The position numbers and the translations under genes were made by a program. Below are positions 27,878 through 36,448 of a stretch of DNA of 64,000 bases, one piece after another. Source of the DNA: Comamonadaceae bacterium 2PF (GTDB lineage: Bacteria; Pseudomonadota; Gammaproteobacteria; Burkholderiales; Burkholderiaceae_C); contig SCMV01000001.1 in assembly GCA_005502875.1 (NCBI GenBank), forward strand, positions 1 to 64,000, given 5' to 3'. How positions within the stretch are numbered: the stretch's first letter is position 1; each line of letters starts with the position of its first letter. The notes under the pieces are model-generated. The model saw only the letters and a list, made by a program, of their open reading frames with translations. It was not told where the DNA came from and ran no database searches.

Positions 27878-28432
27878 TCAGGCGGCGCGGTGGTGGCTGG
27901 GCGCCGAGAACACGCTCTCGTGAACGGTGAGCAACTCCAGCGGGTAGCGCTGGCCGGCCAGGTAGCTCTCCAGGCACTCGAGCACCAGCGGGCTGCGGTG
28001 GCGCTCGGGGCAGGCGCGGATCTCGTCTGCCGTCATCCAGACAGCGCGCACGATGCCTTCATCCAGTTGCAAGGACAGGTCGGGTTCGCTCACCGAGCCG
28101 AAGAAGGCCAGGCGCAGGTAGGTGATGTCCTCGCCGGTGCGGGTGCGCCGAAAGCGCGACATGTACAGCCCCAGGAAGCCCTCGGGGGTGAACTGGCAGG
28201 CGGTTTCTTCCAGCGTCTCGCGGATGACGCCTTGCAGCGGCGACTCGCCCGGGTCGAGGTGACCGGCGGGGTTGTTCAGCAGCAGGCCGTCCGAGGTGTC
28301 TTCTTCGACCAGCAGGAAGCGGCCATCGCGCTCGATGAGCGCGGCGACGGTGACGTTGGGCTTCCAGCGCACCTTGGGGGCGGCGGGTTGTCCGGACGGA
28401 ACCTTGGCGGCGAGCAGATCGGCGGAGTTCAT
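27878..28432 (-). CDS. nudJ: Nudix hydrolase NudJ-like
   Basis: 184 residues. The Nudix box reads GHLDPGESPLQGVIRETLEE, with the metal-binding REUxEE glutamates in place. The surrounding blocks KPNVTVAALIERDGRFLLVEE and SPLVLECLESYLAGQRYPLE closely resemble E. coli NudJ (a nucleoside tri-/diphosphate and thiamine-pyrophosphate phosphatase), which likewise precedes mnmA. The start MNSADLLAAK at 28432 has a ~20-residue N-terminal extension relative to E. coli. It is divergent from the lipoprotein gene at 28635. Confidence 0.87.
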   Translation of the reverse strand: MNSADLLAAKVPSGQPAAPKVRWKPNVTVAALIERDGRFLLVEEDTSDGLLLNNPAGHLDPGESPLQGVIRETLEETACQFTPEGFLGLYMSRFRRTRTGEDITYLRLAFFGSVSEPDLSLQLDEGIVRAVWMTADEIRACPERHRSPLVLECLESYLAGQRYPLELLTVHESVFSAPSHHRAA

Positions 28433-28634
28433 GAGCCGAGCATTATCCGCCAATGTTGTGGCGAAAGGTTGACGTCGTGATTGCGCCCGGAGCTTTGCAC
28501 ACCCTGGGTTTCCCTGTTTCAGCCAAACGGAGGAGGTTTGCAGGCGCGAGCGGCGGGGGGAATCTGTTACTTTTGTAATCCCTCGAGGCGTTGACGCCTT
28601 TTGGCAGGACCTGTTCATAACCAAGGGAGAAAAA

Positions 28635-29198
28635 GTGACCTTCCGCACCCTCACGGGCGTCGCATGCGCGGCCCTGCTGGTGCTGGGGAGTGGCTGCGCC
28701 TTCAAAGCGCCGCCCTACCAGCCCTCCATCAACAACGTCAGCTTGCTCAAGCGCGAAACGACCCAAGCTGCCAGCGTGGGCACGTTCACGCCGCCTGCAC
28801 AGGTTGGCGCCGGAGCGTCGATCGGCCTGCGCGGCGGCTCGATGACTTCGCCGGTCGGCAACAGCTACGCCGACTACCTGGCAGCCGCCTTGCAGGCCGA
28901 CCTGGCACTGGCCCAGCGCCTCGATGGCAAGTCGAAAATCGCCATCAGCGGCGCCCTGCTGGGCACCGACATCGACGTCGCCATCGGCACGGCCACTGGC
29001 TATGTCGAGGCCCGCTTTGTCGTGACCCGAGACGGTCAGGTTCGCTTCGACAAGGTCAAGCGCGGCACCCACAGCTGGGAATCGTCGTTTGCCGCCGCTG
29101 TCGCCGTGCCCGCCGCACAGAACGCTTACCCCGTCATCGTCCAGAACCTGCTGTCCGGCCTGTTCTCGGACGCCGATTTCCAGTCCGCTCTCAAATGA
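28635..29198 (+). CDS. Putative outer-membrane lipoprotein
   Basis: 187 residues from a GTG start with AAGGGAG about 10 bases before it. The N-terminus is a lipoprotein signal (ACAALLVLGSGCAFKAPPY, lipidated Cys at about residue 21). The rest is a small alpha/beta domain (SYADYLAAALQADLALAQRL, then ISGALLGTDIDVAIGTATGY), reminiscent of periplasmic 'YajG-like' lipoproteins, but I cannot assign a named family. The stop overlaps a possible ATG of the next gene, and the pair is surely co-transcribed. Confidence 0.72.
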   Translation: MTFRTLTGVACAALLVLGSGCAFKAPPYQPSINNVSLLKRETTQAASVGTFTPPAQVGAGASIGLRGGSMTSPVGNSYADYLAAALQADLALAQRLDGKSKIAISGALLGTDIDVAIGTATGYVEARFVVTRDGQVRFDKVKRGTHSWESSFAAAVAVPAAQNAYPVIVQNLLSGLFSDADFQSALK

Positions 29199-29221
29199 GT
29201 CATTTCAGGAGTTTTGTCAGC

Positions 29222-29842
29222 ATGAACCGTCTCGTGTCCCTGTCCGCCGCACGTCGTTTTGCCGTTGCTGCCTGCAGCGTTGTGGCCGTTGTCGCCGTCA
29301 CCGGCTGCGCCCACCCGATCTCGATCACTCCCCTGGCCGACACCGCAGCCAAGCCGGCAGCCGTCGCCAAAATCGACAAGTCGGTGGCCTACGTCATCAC
29401 GCCCGCCGACATGGCGCTGGAAGTCACCTCGCCCGGCGGTGGCGGTGACAAGGTCAAGTACCAGCCCTACCGCGACCTGGACGCCAGCCTGTACGCCTCC
29501 TTCTCCAGCGTGTTCAAGGACGTGACCAAGGCCGCCAGCGTGGACGAAGCCAAGGGCTTGGCTGCCAAGGGCGTGCAACTGGTGATCGTGCCCACCATCA
29601 CCACCACCTCGTCCTCCGAAAGCGCCTTCACCTGGCCGCCGACCAAGTTCTCGGTGACGCTGAACTGCACCGCCACCAACCCCCAAGGCCAGCAGATCGC
29701 GCAGATCAGCGCCACGGGCAACGGCGCCGCCGAGTTCGACGAGTTCAAGAGCGATTTCCCGCTCGCGGCTCGCCGTGCGTCGCGCGCTGCCATCGACAAC
29801 CTGACCAAGGCATTGGCCGAAAACGAGGCGCTGCGCCGCTGA
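29222..29842 (+). CDS. Putative lipoprotein, paired with the preceding gene
   Basis: 206 residues from MNRLVSLSAARR. The signal peptide ends in a lipobox around AVTGCAHPIS (lipidated Cys at about residue 30). The body has an odd pattern of Ser/Thr-rich strands (VPTITTTSSSESAFTWPPT) and a final amphipathic helix. CAGGAG lies about ten bases before the ATG at 29222; an ATG at 29195 overlapping the previous stop (ATGA) would add nine residues. Function unknown. The gene is followed by a strong terminator. Confidence 0.72.
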   Translation: MNRLVSLSAARRFAVAACSVVAVVAVTGCAHPISITPLADTAAKPAAVAKIDKSVAYVITPADMALEVTSPGGGGDKVKYQPYRDLDASLYASFSSVFKDVTKAASVDEAKGLAAKGVQLVIVPTITTTSSSESAFTWPPTKFSVTLNCTATNPQGQQIAQISATGNGAAEFDEFKSDFPLAARRASRAAIDNLTKALAENEALRR

Positions 29843-29875
29843 TTGGGGCGCCCCAGGCGGGGCGCCATGCCACCC

Positions 29876-29899
29876 AAGGGGCCTTTTCGGCCCCTTTTT
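29876..29899 (+). terminator. Rho-independent terminator of the lipoprotein pair
   Basis: An 8-bp perfect stem (AAGGGGCC / GGCCCCTT) with a TTTTC loop runs straight into a T run. It begins 34 bases after the stop codon of the second lipoprotein gene. The following 230 bases up to pntAA have no gene and should hold the pnt promoter, which I could not place precisely. Confidence 0.85.
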
Positions 29900-30131
29900 C
29901 ATGCCCGGGCCCCTGCGTGGGGTCAGTTTTGACAACATCCGTCATCAATTCGCGGGGGGTGGGGCGCCCTCGCGACGCAAAACGGGCCCTTCGCGTCACG
30001 CCGCGCCCCGGGAAAGTCGCCGTCTTTGTGTATGCTGGTGGGTTTGGCACCATTCATTCCCGTCGGGTTCGCCTTTCTTCACAATCATGTGAGGGGGCAA
30101 GGGCCCGGCGCCTCACCAGCAGGAGACACGT

Positions 30132-31247
30132 ATGCTCATCGGCATACCCACGGAAACCACGGTTGGCGAAGCCCGCGTGGCCGTGACCCCGGAAACCGTC
30201 AAGAAGCTCAAGGCCCAGGGTCACACCTTGCGCGTGCAATCGGGCGCCGGCATCGCCGCCAGCGTCACCGATGAAGCCTACGTGGCCGCTGGTGCCGAGA
30301 TCACCGATGTGGCAGGTGCCTTTGGCGCCGACATGGTGCTCAAGGTTCGCCCGCCGTTCGCCAATGAGACCGCGCTGATGAAGCCGGGCTCGGTGCTGGT
30401 AGGCATGCTCAACCCGTTCGACAAGGATGGGTTGCAAAACCTCGCCGGCGCCAACCTGACCGCCTTCGCCCTGGAAGCCGCGCCGCGCACCACCCGTGCC
30501 CAGAGCATGGACGTGTTGTCCTCGCAGGCCAACCTGGCGGGCTACAAGGCCGTCATGATCGCCGCCGACAAGTACCAGCGCATCTTCCCGATGCTCATGA
30601 CCGCCGCCGGCACCGTCAAGGCCGCCCGCGTGGTGATCCTGGGCGTGGGCGTGGCCGGTCTGCAAGCCATCGCCACGGCCAAGCGCCTGGGCGCGGTCAT
30701 CGAGGCCTCCGACGTGCGTCCTTCGGTGAAGGAGCAGGTCGAGTCGCTGGGCGCCAAGTTCATCGACGTGCCGTATGAAACGGCCGAAGAGAAGGAAGCC
30801 GCCGAAGGCGTGGGCGGTTACGCCCGCCCGATGCCGCAGTCCTGGCTCGACCGCCAGAAGGTGGAGGTCGCCAAGCGCGTGGCCGCCGCCGACATCGTCA
30901 TCACCACCGCCCTGATTCCTGGTCGCGCCGCCCCTGTGCTGGTCACCGAGGACATGGTCAAGGCCATGAAGCCTGGCTCGGTCGTCGTTGACCTGGCCGC
31001 GCCCGCCGGTGGCAACTGCCCCCTGACCGAAGCCGGTCGCACCGTGGTCAAGCACGGCGTGACCCTGGTCGGTGAAACCAACCTGCCGGCCCTGGTGGCC
31101 GCCGACGCGTCCGCACTCTATGCCCGCAACGTGCTGGACTTCCTGAAACTGGTCTTCAACAAGGAAGGCCAGTTCCACGTCGACCTCGAAGACGACATCG
31201 TCAAGGCCTGCCTGATGTGCCGCGACGGTCAGTTGCTGCGGGCCTGA
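30132..31247 (+). CDS. pntAA: Proton-translocating NAD(P) transhydrogenase, alpha subunit part 1
   Basis: 371 residues. This is the soluble NAD(H)-binding domain I, encoded as its own gene as in Rhodospirillum-type enzymes. It starts MLIGIPTETTVGEARVAVTP; the NAD motif VVILGVGVAGLQAIATAKRL lies near residue 171, and DVRPSVKEQVESLGAKFIDV follows. The complex uses the proton-motive force to make NADPH from NADH. It is the first gene of an operon that continues with panD, pntAB and pntB. Confidence 0.96.
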   Translation: MLIGIPTETTVGEARVAVTPETVKKLKAQGHTLRVQSGAGIAASVTDEAYVAAGAEITDVAGAFGADMVLKVRPPFANETALMKPGSVLVGMLNPFDKDGLQNLAGANLTAFALEAAPRTTRAQSMDVLSSQANLAGYKAVMIAADKYQRIFPMLMTAAGTVKAARVVILGVGVAGLQAIATAKRLGAVIEASDVRPSVKEQVESLGAKFIDVPYETAEEKEAAEGVGGYARPMPQSWLDRQKVEVAKRVAAADIVITTALIPGRAAPVLVTEDMVKAMKPGSVVVDLAAPAGGNCPLTEAGRTVVKHGVTLVGETNLPALVAADASALYARNVLDFLKLVFNKEGQFHVDLEDDIVKACLMCRDGQLLRA

Positions 31248-31268
31248 AGAGCTGAGTAGGAGTACCCC

Positions 31269-31634
31269 ATGCAACGCGTCATGCTGCGAGCCAAGCTTCA
31301 CCGTGCCACGGTGACCGAGGCCGATCTGAACTACGAGGGCTCCTGCGGGATCGATGAAGACCTGCTGGACGCCGCCGACATGAAGGAGTTCGAGTACATC
31401 GAGCTCTACAACATCAACAACGGCGAACGCTTCTCCACCTACGTCATCAAGGCGCCGCGTGGCTCGGGTGTCATCTCGCTCAACGGCGCGGCCGCCCGCA
31501 AGGCGCACGTCGGTGACCTGCTGATCATCTGCACCTACGCGCCCATGACCGAAGGCGAAGTCGCTGGCTACAAGCCCAAGGTGGTGCTGCTCGACGAGGG
31601 CAACGCCATCAAGGAAGTCCGCAAGTTCGACTGA
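31269..31634 (+). CDS. panD: Aspartate 1-decarboxylase (pantothenate pathway)
   Basis: 121 residues (E. coli 126). It makes beta-alanine from aspartate for pantothenate and coenzyme A. The self-cleavage site is intact in YEGSCGID (Gly24-Ser25, Ser becoming the pyruvoyl group), and [13 protein letters not shown] and the C-terminal INGAAAR-type block ([18 protein letters not shown]) are typical. It sits between pntAA and pntAB with gaps of 21 and 31 bases, an unusual place for a vitamin gene. Confidence 0.96.
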   Translation: MQRVMLRAKLHRATVTEADLNYEGSCGIDEDLLDAADMKEFEYIELYNINNGERFSTYVIKAPRGSGVISLNGAAARKAHVGDLLIICTYAPMTEGEVAGYKPKVVLLDEGNAIKEVRKFD

Positions 31635-31665
31635 CCCCCTCTTTTCAAGATCCCAGGAGACAACG

Positions 31666-31974
31666 ATGGAAGCGATCTCGCACGTCGTCATCAACCTGAC
31701 CATCTTCGTGCTGGCCATCTACGTTGGCTACCACGTGGTCTGGACGGTGACCCCCGCCCTGCACACGCCACTGATGGCCGTGACCAATGCCGTGTCCGCC
31801 ATCGTCATCGTGGGCGCCATGCTGGCCGCCGCGCTGACGGTGACCCCGCTGGGCAAGACCATGGGCGTGCTGGCCGTGGCCTTGGCAGCCGTGAACGTCT
31901 TCGGTGGCTTCTTGGTCACTCGGCGCATGCTCGAGATGTTCAAGAAGAAGGACAAGAAGGCAGGAGCCAAGTAA
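31666..31974 (+). CDS. pntAB: NAD(P) transhydrogenase, alpha subunit part 2 (membrane)
   Basis: 102 residues with three hydrophobic segments (about 8-28, 38-60 and 66-84) and a lysine-rich end (KKKDKKAGAK). This is the membrane part of the split alpha subunit. Its stop codon directly abuts the pntB ATG (TAA then ATG), so the two are co-translated. Confidence 0.93.
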   Translation: MEAISHVVINLTIFVLAIYVGYHVVWTVTPALHTPLMAVTNAVSAIVIVGAMLAAALTVTPLGKTMGVLAVALAAVNVFGGFLVTRRMLEMFKKKDKKAGAK

Positions 31975-33429
31975 ATGAGCATGAACCTCATCGCACTGCT
32001 GTACCTCGTCGCCTCGGTGTTTTTCATCCAGGCGCTCAAGGGCCTCAGCCACCCGACGACGTCCATCCGTGGCAACGTCTTCGGCATGACCGGCATGACC
32101 ATTGCCGTGCTCACCACCATCGGCCTGATCCACGGGCAGGCGCAAGCGCTGGCCTTGAACTTCGGTGAAGGCATCGCCTACGTGCTGGGCGCCCTGGTGA
32201 TCGGCGGCGGTGCTGGCGCCATCATGGCCAAGCGCGTCGAGATGACCAAGATGCCTGAGCTGGTGGCCTTCATGCACAGCATGATCGGTCTGGCTGCGGT
32301 GTTCATCGCCGTGGCCGTGGTGGCCGAGCCCTACGCCTTCCAGATCGTGGCCAAGCCGGCCGACGGCTCGCTCGCCCAGATCCCGGTGGGCAACCTGCTG
32401 GAGCTGGCGCTGGGTGCGGCCATCGGTGCCATCACCTTCTCGGGTTCGGTCATCGCCTTCGGCAAGCTCAGCGGCAAGTACAAGTTCCGCCTGTTCCAGG
32501 GCGCGCCGGTGAACTTCGCTGGTCAGCACATGCTGAACCTGGTGCTGGGCCTGGCCCTCATCGGCCTGATCGGCGTCTTCATGGCCACGCAGCGCATGGA
32601 CGTGTTCGTGGCGCTGATCGCCCTGGCCTTCGTGCTGGGCGTGCTGATCATCATCCCCATCGGCGGCGCCGACATGCCCGTGGTGGTCTCGATGCTCAAC
32701 AGCTACTCGGGCTGGGCCGCAGCCGGCATTGGCTTCTCGCTGAACAACTCGATGCTGATCGTTGCGGGTTCGCTCGTGGGCTCGTCCGGTGCCATCCTCT
32801 CGTACATCATGTGCAAGGCGATGAACCGCTCGTTCTTCAACGTGATCCTGGGTGGCTTCGGTGGTGACGCCGGCGCCGCCGCCACGGGTGGTGCGCAGCA
32901 ACAGCGCAGCGTCAAGAGCGGCTCGGCCGACGACGCCGCCTTCGTGCTGGGCAACGCCGAGACCGTGGTGATCGTGCCCGGTTACGGCCTGGCCGTGGCG
33001 CGTGCCCAGCACGCTGTGAAGGAGTTGGCGCACAAGCTCACCGAGAAGGGCATCACCGTCAAGTACGCCATCCACCCGGTGGCGGGCCGCATGCCCGGTC
33101 ACATGAACGTGCTGCTGGCCGAGGCCGAAGTGCCTTACGACCAGGTCTTCGAGATGGAAGACATCAACGGCGAGTTCGGCCAGGCCGACGTGGCCATCAT
33201 CCTGGGCGCCAACGACGTGGTGAACCCGGCTGCGCACGTCAAGGGCTCGCCCATCTACGGCATGCCGATCCTGGAGGCCTACAAGGCCAAGACCGTGATC
33301 GTGAACAAACGCTCCATGGCTTCCGGTTACGCCGGTCTGGACAACGAGCTGTTCTACATGGACAAGACCATGATGGTCTTCGGCGACGCCAAGAAGGTGG
33401 TCGAGGACATGGTCAAGGCTGTGGAGTGA
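31975..33429 (+). CDS. pntB: NAD(P) transhydrogenase beta subunit
   Basis: 484 residues. The N-terminal two-thirds form the membrane domain with about nine helices (for example GIAYVLGALVIGGGAGAIMA). The C-terminal NADP(H)-binding domain III starts with VVIVPGYGLAVARAQHAVKE and ends with NKRSMASGYAGLDNELFYMD, where KRS and GLDN contact NADPH. It completes the pntAA-pntAB-pntB complex and is followed by a terminator. Confidence 0.96.
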   Translation: MSMNLIALLYLVASVFFIQALKGLSHPTTSIRGNVFGMTGMTIAVLTTIGLIHGQAQALALNFGEGIAYVLGALVIGGGAGAIMAKRVEMTKMPELVAFMHSMIGLAAVFIAVAVVAEPYAFQIVAKPADGSLAQIPVGNLLELALGAAIGAITFSGSVIAFGKLSGKYKFRLFQGAPVNFAGQHMLNLVLGLALIGLIGVFMATQRMDVFVALIALAFVLGVLIIIPIGGADMPVVVSMLNSYSGWAAAGIGFSLNNSMLIVAGSLVGSSGAILSYIMCKAMNRSFFNVILGGFGGDAGAAATGGAQQQRSVKSGSADDAAFVLGNAETVVIVPGYGLAVARAQHAVKELAHKLTEKGITVKYAIHPVAGRMPGHMNVLLAEAEVPYDQVFEMEDINGEFGQADVAIILGANDVVNPAAHVKGSPIYGMPILEAYKAKTVIVNKRSMASGYAGLDNELFYMDKTMMVFGDAKKVVEDMVKAVE

Positions 33430-33472
33430 CCTGGTTGGTGGCGGCCCTGTGGCAGCCACCTCGCCAAAGCAG

Positions 33473-33499
33473 AAAGCCGGGGCATGCCCCGGCTTTTTT
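33473..33499 (+). terminator. Terminator after pntB
   Basis: A perfect palindromic stem (AAGCCGGGGCA / TGCCCCGGCTT, 33474-33495) is followed by a run of T. It lies 44 bases after the pntB stop and ends the pnt operon. Confidence 0.85.
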
Positions 33500-33558
33500 C
33501 ATGGCCGCAACGGGTGGCGCCTTCGTCCCACCACGGCCTTTGCACAATCGGGGCGCTG

Positions 33559-34056
33559 TCACCTGATGGGCAGAGTGGCCAGCGGCAGAAACAGCGTCAA
33601 GGGCGTGTCCGGCAGCGCGATGAAGCCGTGATGGCGGTAGAACGCCGCTGCAGGCCCGTCTTTGGCGTCAACCACCAGGGCATAGGCTGCGATCTCCGAG
33701 CGTGCCGCCCGCGTGAGGGCATCGCCCAGCAAGGCGCCGCCCAGGCCTTGCCCTTTGAACGATTGGTCAACTGCGAGGCGACCCATGCGCACCGTGGGCA
33801 CGGCGCGGTAACGGGGCAGCTTCTTGATGGCTTCGGGCGTCAGTTCGGTCAAAGGCACGCTGGCAGACGCCAGGGTGTAGAAACCGGCAATGCGCTGATC
33901 TTCGGTCAGTGCCACGAAGCAGCTCGCCACGCGGCGGCGCACGTCTTGGGTGACTTGCTCTTTGAAGTAGCGATCCAGGGCGGGCGAGCCGCTGTCGAAG
34001 CCCGATCTGTCGTGCGAGGCATCCAGCAGCGCCAGTCGGAACGGCGCACGGCTCAT
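33559..34056 (-). CDS. GNAT acetyltransferase toxin, TacT-like
   Basis: 165 residues, the size of TacT. The acetyl-CoA loop is KGQGLGGALLGDAL (about residues 106-119), and the active-site Tyr lies in AAAFYRHHGF near the end; the opening block DRSGFDSGSPALDRYFKEQV is characteristic of TacT/AtaT-type toxins, which acetylate aminoacyl-tRNA and stop translation. The ATG overlaps the antitoxin stop (ATGA at 34053-34056), the usual toxin-antitoxin coupling. Confidence 0.88.
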   Translation of the reverse strand: MSRAPFRLALLDASHDRSGFDSGSPALDRYFKEQVTQDVRRRVASCFVALTEDQRIAGFYTLASASVPLTELTPEAIKKLPRYRAVPTVRMGRLAVDQSFKGQGLGGALLGDALTRAARSEIAAYALVVDAKDGPAAAFYRHHGFIALPDTPLTLFLPLATLPIR

Positions 34057-34340
34057 TCTTCTTCAGTGAGCAAGAGCTTGCTGCGGCGGGCGAGGGCCCG
34101 TTTCAACGCGGGTTGAGGCTTTTGAGGCGAAAGCAGCGCATCGGCAAAGCACTGTTGATCGGCCATCGACAGGCGGATGACCTCGGCTTGTTCGATGGCG
34201 CGCTGTGCCGCGTCTTGGACCGCAGCCACCACAAAATCGGTCATGGTGCGCCCCTGCAGTTCCGCCGCGCGCTTGAGCAGTCCGTGCAGATCGGTGCTGA
34301 TGCGGGCTTCGAGTCGGGCGGTCAAGGGGCTGGATCGCAT
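34053..34340 (-). CDS. DUF1778 antitoxin, TacA-like
   Basis: 95 residues from MRSSPLTARLEARIS. The N-terminal ribbon-helix-helix DNA-binding region (ARLEARISTDLHGLLKRAA, then GRTMTDFVVAAVQDAA) and an acidic, helical C-terminus that wraps the toxin are typical of DUF1778. It neutralises the GNAT toxin encoded four bases into its own stop and probably represses the operon through the inverted repeat at 34363-34379. Confidence 0.88.
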   Translation of the reverse strand: MRSSPLTARLEARISTDLHGLLKRAAELQGRTMTDFVVAAVQDAAQRAIEQAEVIRLSMADQQCFADALLSPQKPQPALKRALARRSKLLLTEEE

Positions 34341-34362
34341 GATGATCTCCTTGGTGCAAGTG

Positions 34363-34379
34363 TACGGCAAATTGCCGTA
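34363..34379. promoter_or_regulatory. Operator of the TacAT-type operon
   Basis: TACGGCAA-A-TTGCCGTA is a perfect 8-bp inverted repeat around one central base, centred 31 bases upstream of the antitoxin ATG. Ribbon-helix-helix antitoxins bind such palindromes to repress their own promoter, so autoregulation is the likely use. Confidence 0.75.
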
Positions 34380-34404
34380 TGACCGCAAACGTCGGCGCCA
34401 AGCG

Positions 34405-35073
34405 CTACTTCACGGCCGCAGAGGCAGCGGTGGCGGCAGAGGGGGCCGATGCGGGCAATTCGGCCGCACTCTTGGGCGCAGGCACCGGGCAAGCCATGCC
34501 CAGGCGAATGCCCTTGAGGTAGGCCCGGCGCACGCCACCGGCGATGATCGATGCGGCGACTTCCTTGCTGTGCTTTTCTGCGCCGGTGAGTTTGCGCACC
34601 CAGCTGCGGAAAGGCACCATGCCCTCGACCGTGCGGCGCACGAAGCCCACGCCGTAGTCCTCGGCGGCGTCGGTGCCCCGGTCCAGCAGGCTGAGCTTGC
34701 CCTTGGTGTTGGGGTCGTCGATGTCAGGGCCGAGCACGGCGGTCAGGCGGCTGATTTCTTCCTGCACGACCGCGCATTCCAGCTTCTCGGGTGCGGCGTA
34801 CGGGCCCACCTTCTTGGCGTGGCGCAGCACCTCGGGGATCTTTTCTTGCACCACGTTGAGGTCGCTCAGCGGGGTGATGGCCGCCTGGCCCACGCGGTCG
34901 GTGACATCGCTGTCGGCATCGACCCGGTCGACTTCCACCATCGCGGGCACGGATGGCAGCTCGGGGGCCTTGGGGGCGCTTTCGCAGCCGGCGAGCAGCA
35001 GGGCGGTGATGGCGACGCAGAGGAGGCGACGGGCCATGGGTTGGGTTGGGTGTGCGTGGGTGTGCGGTGACAT
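34405..35073 (-). CDS. Hypothetical lipoprotein
   Basis: 222 residues from MSPHTHAHPTQP, with a lipoprotein signal (RRLLCVAITALLLAGCES; lipidated Cys near residue 28). The mature part is charged and helical (DVTDRVGQAAITPLSDLNVV, then LECAVVQEEISRLTAVLGPD) and ends in an Ala/Ser-rich tail. I see no known domain. CAGGAG about 11 bases before 35073 supports this start; an internal ATG at 35037 would give a shorter signal peptide but has no ribosome-binding site. Confidence 0.7.
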   Translation of the reverse strand: MSPHTHAHPTQPMARRLLCVAITALLLAGCESAPKAPELPSVPAMVEVDRVDADSDVTDRVGQAAITPLSDLNVVQEKIPEVLRHAKKVGPYAAPEKLECAVVQEEISRLTAVLGPDIDDPNTKGKLSLLDRGTDAAEDYGVGFVRRTVEGMVPFRSWVRKLTGAEKHSKEVAASIIAGGVRRAYLKGIRLGMACPVPAPKSAAELPASAPSAATAASAAVK

Positions 35074-35186
35074 CGGGTTTGGGGCTCCTGTTTGGATCTT
35101 AGGTTGTCGCGGGGGCCTCGGCATGCGGGCCTGCCCCACCCTTTGGGTCGGGTTGCGGGCTGGATGTTGCGGCGAGCGCGGTGGCA

Positions 35187-36392
35187 TCAACAGCGAGTGT
35201 CCAGCAAGCCGCGAAAGCGCTGTTCGCCGTCTTTGAGGCTGTAGCGGTCGATCACCGTTTGCCTTGCGGCATCGCGCAAGGGTTGCAGGGCGGCTGTGCG
35301 CTCCAGGCACTCGACGATGCGATCGGCCATCGCGCCGGTGTCAAAGAAGTCCACCAGCAGGCCGTTGACGCCGTCTTCGATGACCTCCTGCACAGGCCCG
35401 GTGCGCGAGCCGATGAGCAGGCAGCCCGAGGCCATGGCCTCGAGCATCGACCACGACAGCACGAAGGGGTAGGTGAGGTAGATGTGGGCGGCTGACACCT
35501 GCAGCACCTTGCAATAGGCGTCGTAGCGCAGCTTGCCCAGGAAGTGGGTGCGCTGCGAGTCAAGCTGGACCTCGGCGAGCATCTTCTCGCGCCAGTTCTT
35601 GGCGTCCTTGGGTTGGCCGCCGTAACTCACGTCGTCACCGCCTACGATGAGGGTGTGGCAGGTGGGGTGGGCCCTTTGCACCTTTTCAAGCGCGCGCATG
35701 AAGTTGTGAAAGCCACGATAAGGCTCCAGGTTGCGCGCGACGTAGGTGATGACGGGGGCGCCCTTTTTGACCGTGTGGCCTGAAGGCAAGGTGAGCTGCG
35801 CGTGCGCAACGGGCGCCAGCAGGTCGGTGTCGATGCCTTCGTGGGCCAACTGGATTTTGTCCAGGTAGGCGGCTGGGTGGCGGCTGCGCTGCCATTCGGT
35901 GGGGCTCACGCCCACGTCGCAGTGCTCGAGGTTGAGGGTGTGCAACGCGTTCCAGGTGCGCAGCTTGGCCAAGCCGTCGAAAGAGGCGGGGAACTCGGGG
36001 TCGAAGTTGGTGTCGCTGTGGGGCGTGCCGTAGAACCACTCGCAGAAGTGAACGAGGCGGGTGCCCGGGAAGATGTCCTTGGCGTAGAGCGTTTCGCCCC
36101 AGCCGGGGTGGGCGAAGATCACGTCGGGTGTCCAGCCCTGTTGTTTGAGTTGCATCAGCTTGCGCGCAACGGCCTGGCCGTGCAGCACGGCGGTTTCCAT
36201 CTGGCGCAGGTAGGGGTGCTGGTCTTTGAGGCCCTGGCGGTGCAGGTTGTACGGGATCCAGCGGATGCTTTCCATGCCAGGCGCGGTTTGGCGACCCATG
36301 CCGATGACTTCCCAACCCGGTTGTTGAGACCAGAGGTGGGCGATGCGGCGGAACTGGCCGGGGAAGTTCTGGTGGATGAAGAGGATGCGCAT
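35187..36392 (-). CDS. Glycosyltransferase family 4
   Basis: 401 residues. It is a GT-B fold enzyme. The N-terminus MRILFIHQNFPGQFRRIAHL and the FAHPGWGETLYAKDIFP block mark the subgroup often annotated as 'glycosyltransferase family 4' in exopolysaccharide loci. The donor-binding half has VARNLEPYRGFHNFMRAL and the family's E-x7-E region in SMLEAMASGCLLIGSRTGPVQE. The donor and acceptor cannot be read. It lies 56 bases downstream of the RTX gene, beyond a hairpin, so it may be transcribed separately or by read-through; glycosylation of a surface product is possible. Confidence 0.88.
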   Translation of the reverse strand: MRILFIHQNFPGQFRRIAHLWSQQPGWEVIGMGRQTAPGMESIRWIPYNLHRQGLKDQHPYLRQMETAVLHGQAVARKLMQLKQQGWTPDVIFAHPGWGETLYAKDIFPGTRLVHFCEWFYGTPHSDTNFDPEFPASFDGLAKLRTWNALHTLNLEHCDVGVSPTEWQRSRHPAAYLDKIQLAHEGIDTDLLAPVAHAQLTLPSGHTVKKGAPVITYVARNLEPYRGFHNFMRALEKVQRAHPTCHTLIVGGDDVSYGGQPKDAKNWREKMLAEVQLDSQRTHFLGKLRYDAYCKVLQVSAAHIYLTYPFVLSWSMLEAMASGCLLIGSRTGPVQEVIEDGVNGLLVDFFDTGAMADRIVECLERTAALQPLRDAARQTVIDRYSLKDGEQRFRGLLDTRC

Positions 36393-36400
36393 GAGTCAGA

Positions 36401-36429
36401 AAGGCCCGGCCTTGTGAGGGCCGGGCCTT
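36401..36429 (-). terminator. Hairpin between the RTX gene and the glycosyltransferase gene
   Basis: An 11-bp perfect stem (AAGGCCCGGCC / GGCCGGGCCTT) with a 7-base loop lies 19 bases after the RTX stop. The T run on the minus strand is short (TTTCTGACT), so termination may be partial. The hairpin ends only eight bases before the glycosyltransferase ATG and occupies the place of its ribosome-binding site. Confidence 0.6.
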
Positions 36430-36448
36430 TGGGTCAGTTGCTGATCAA

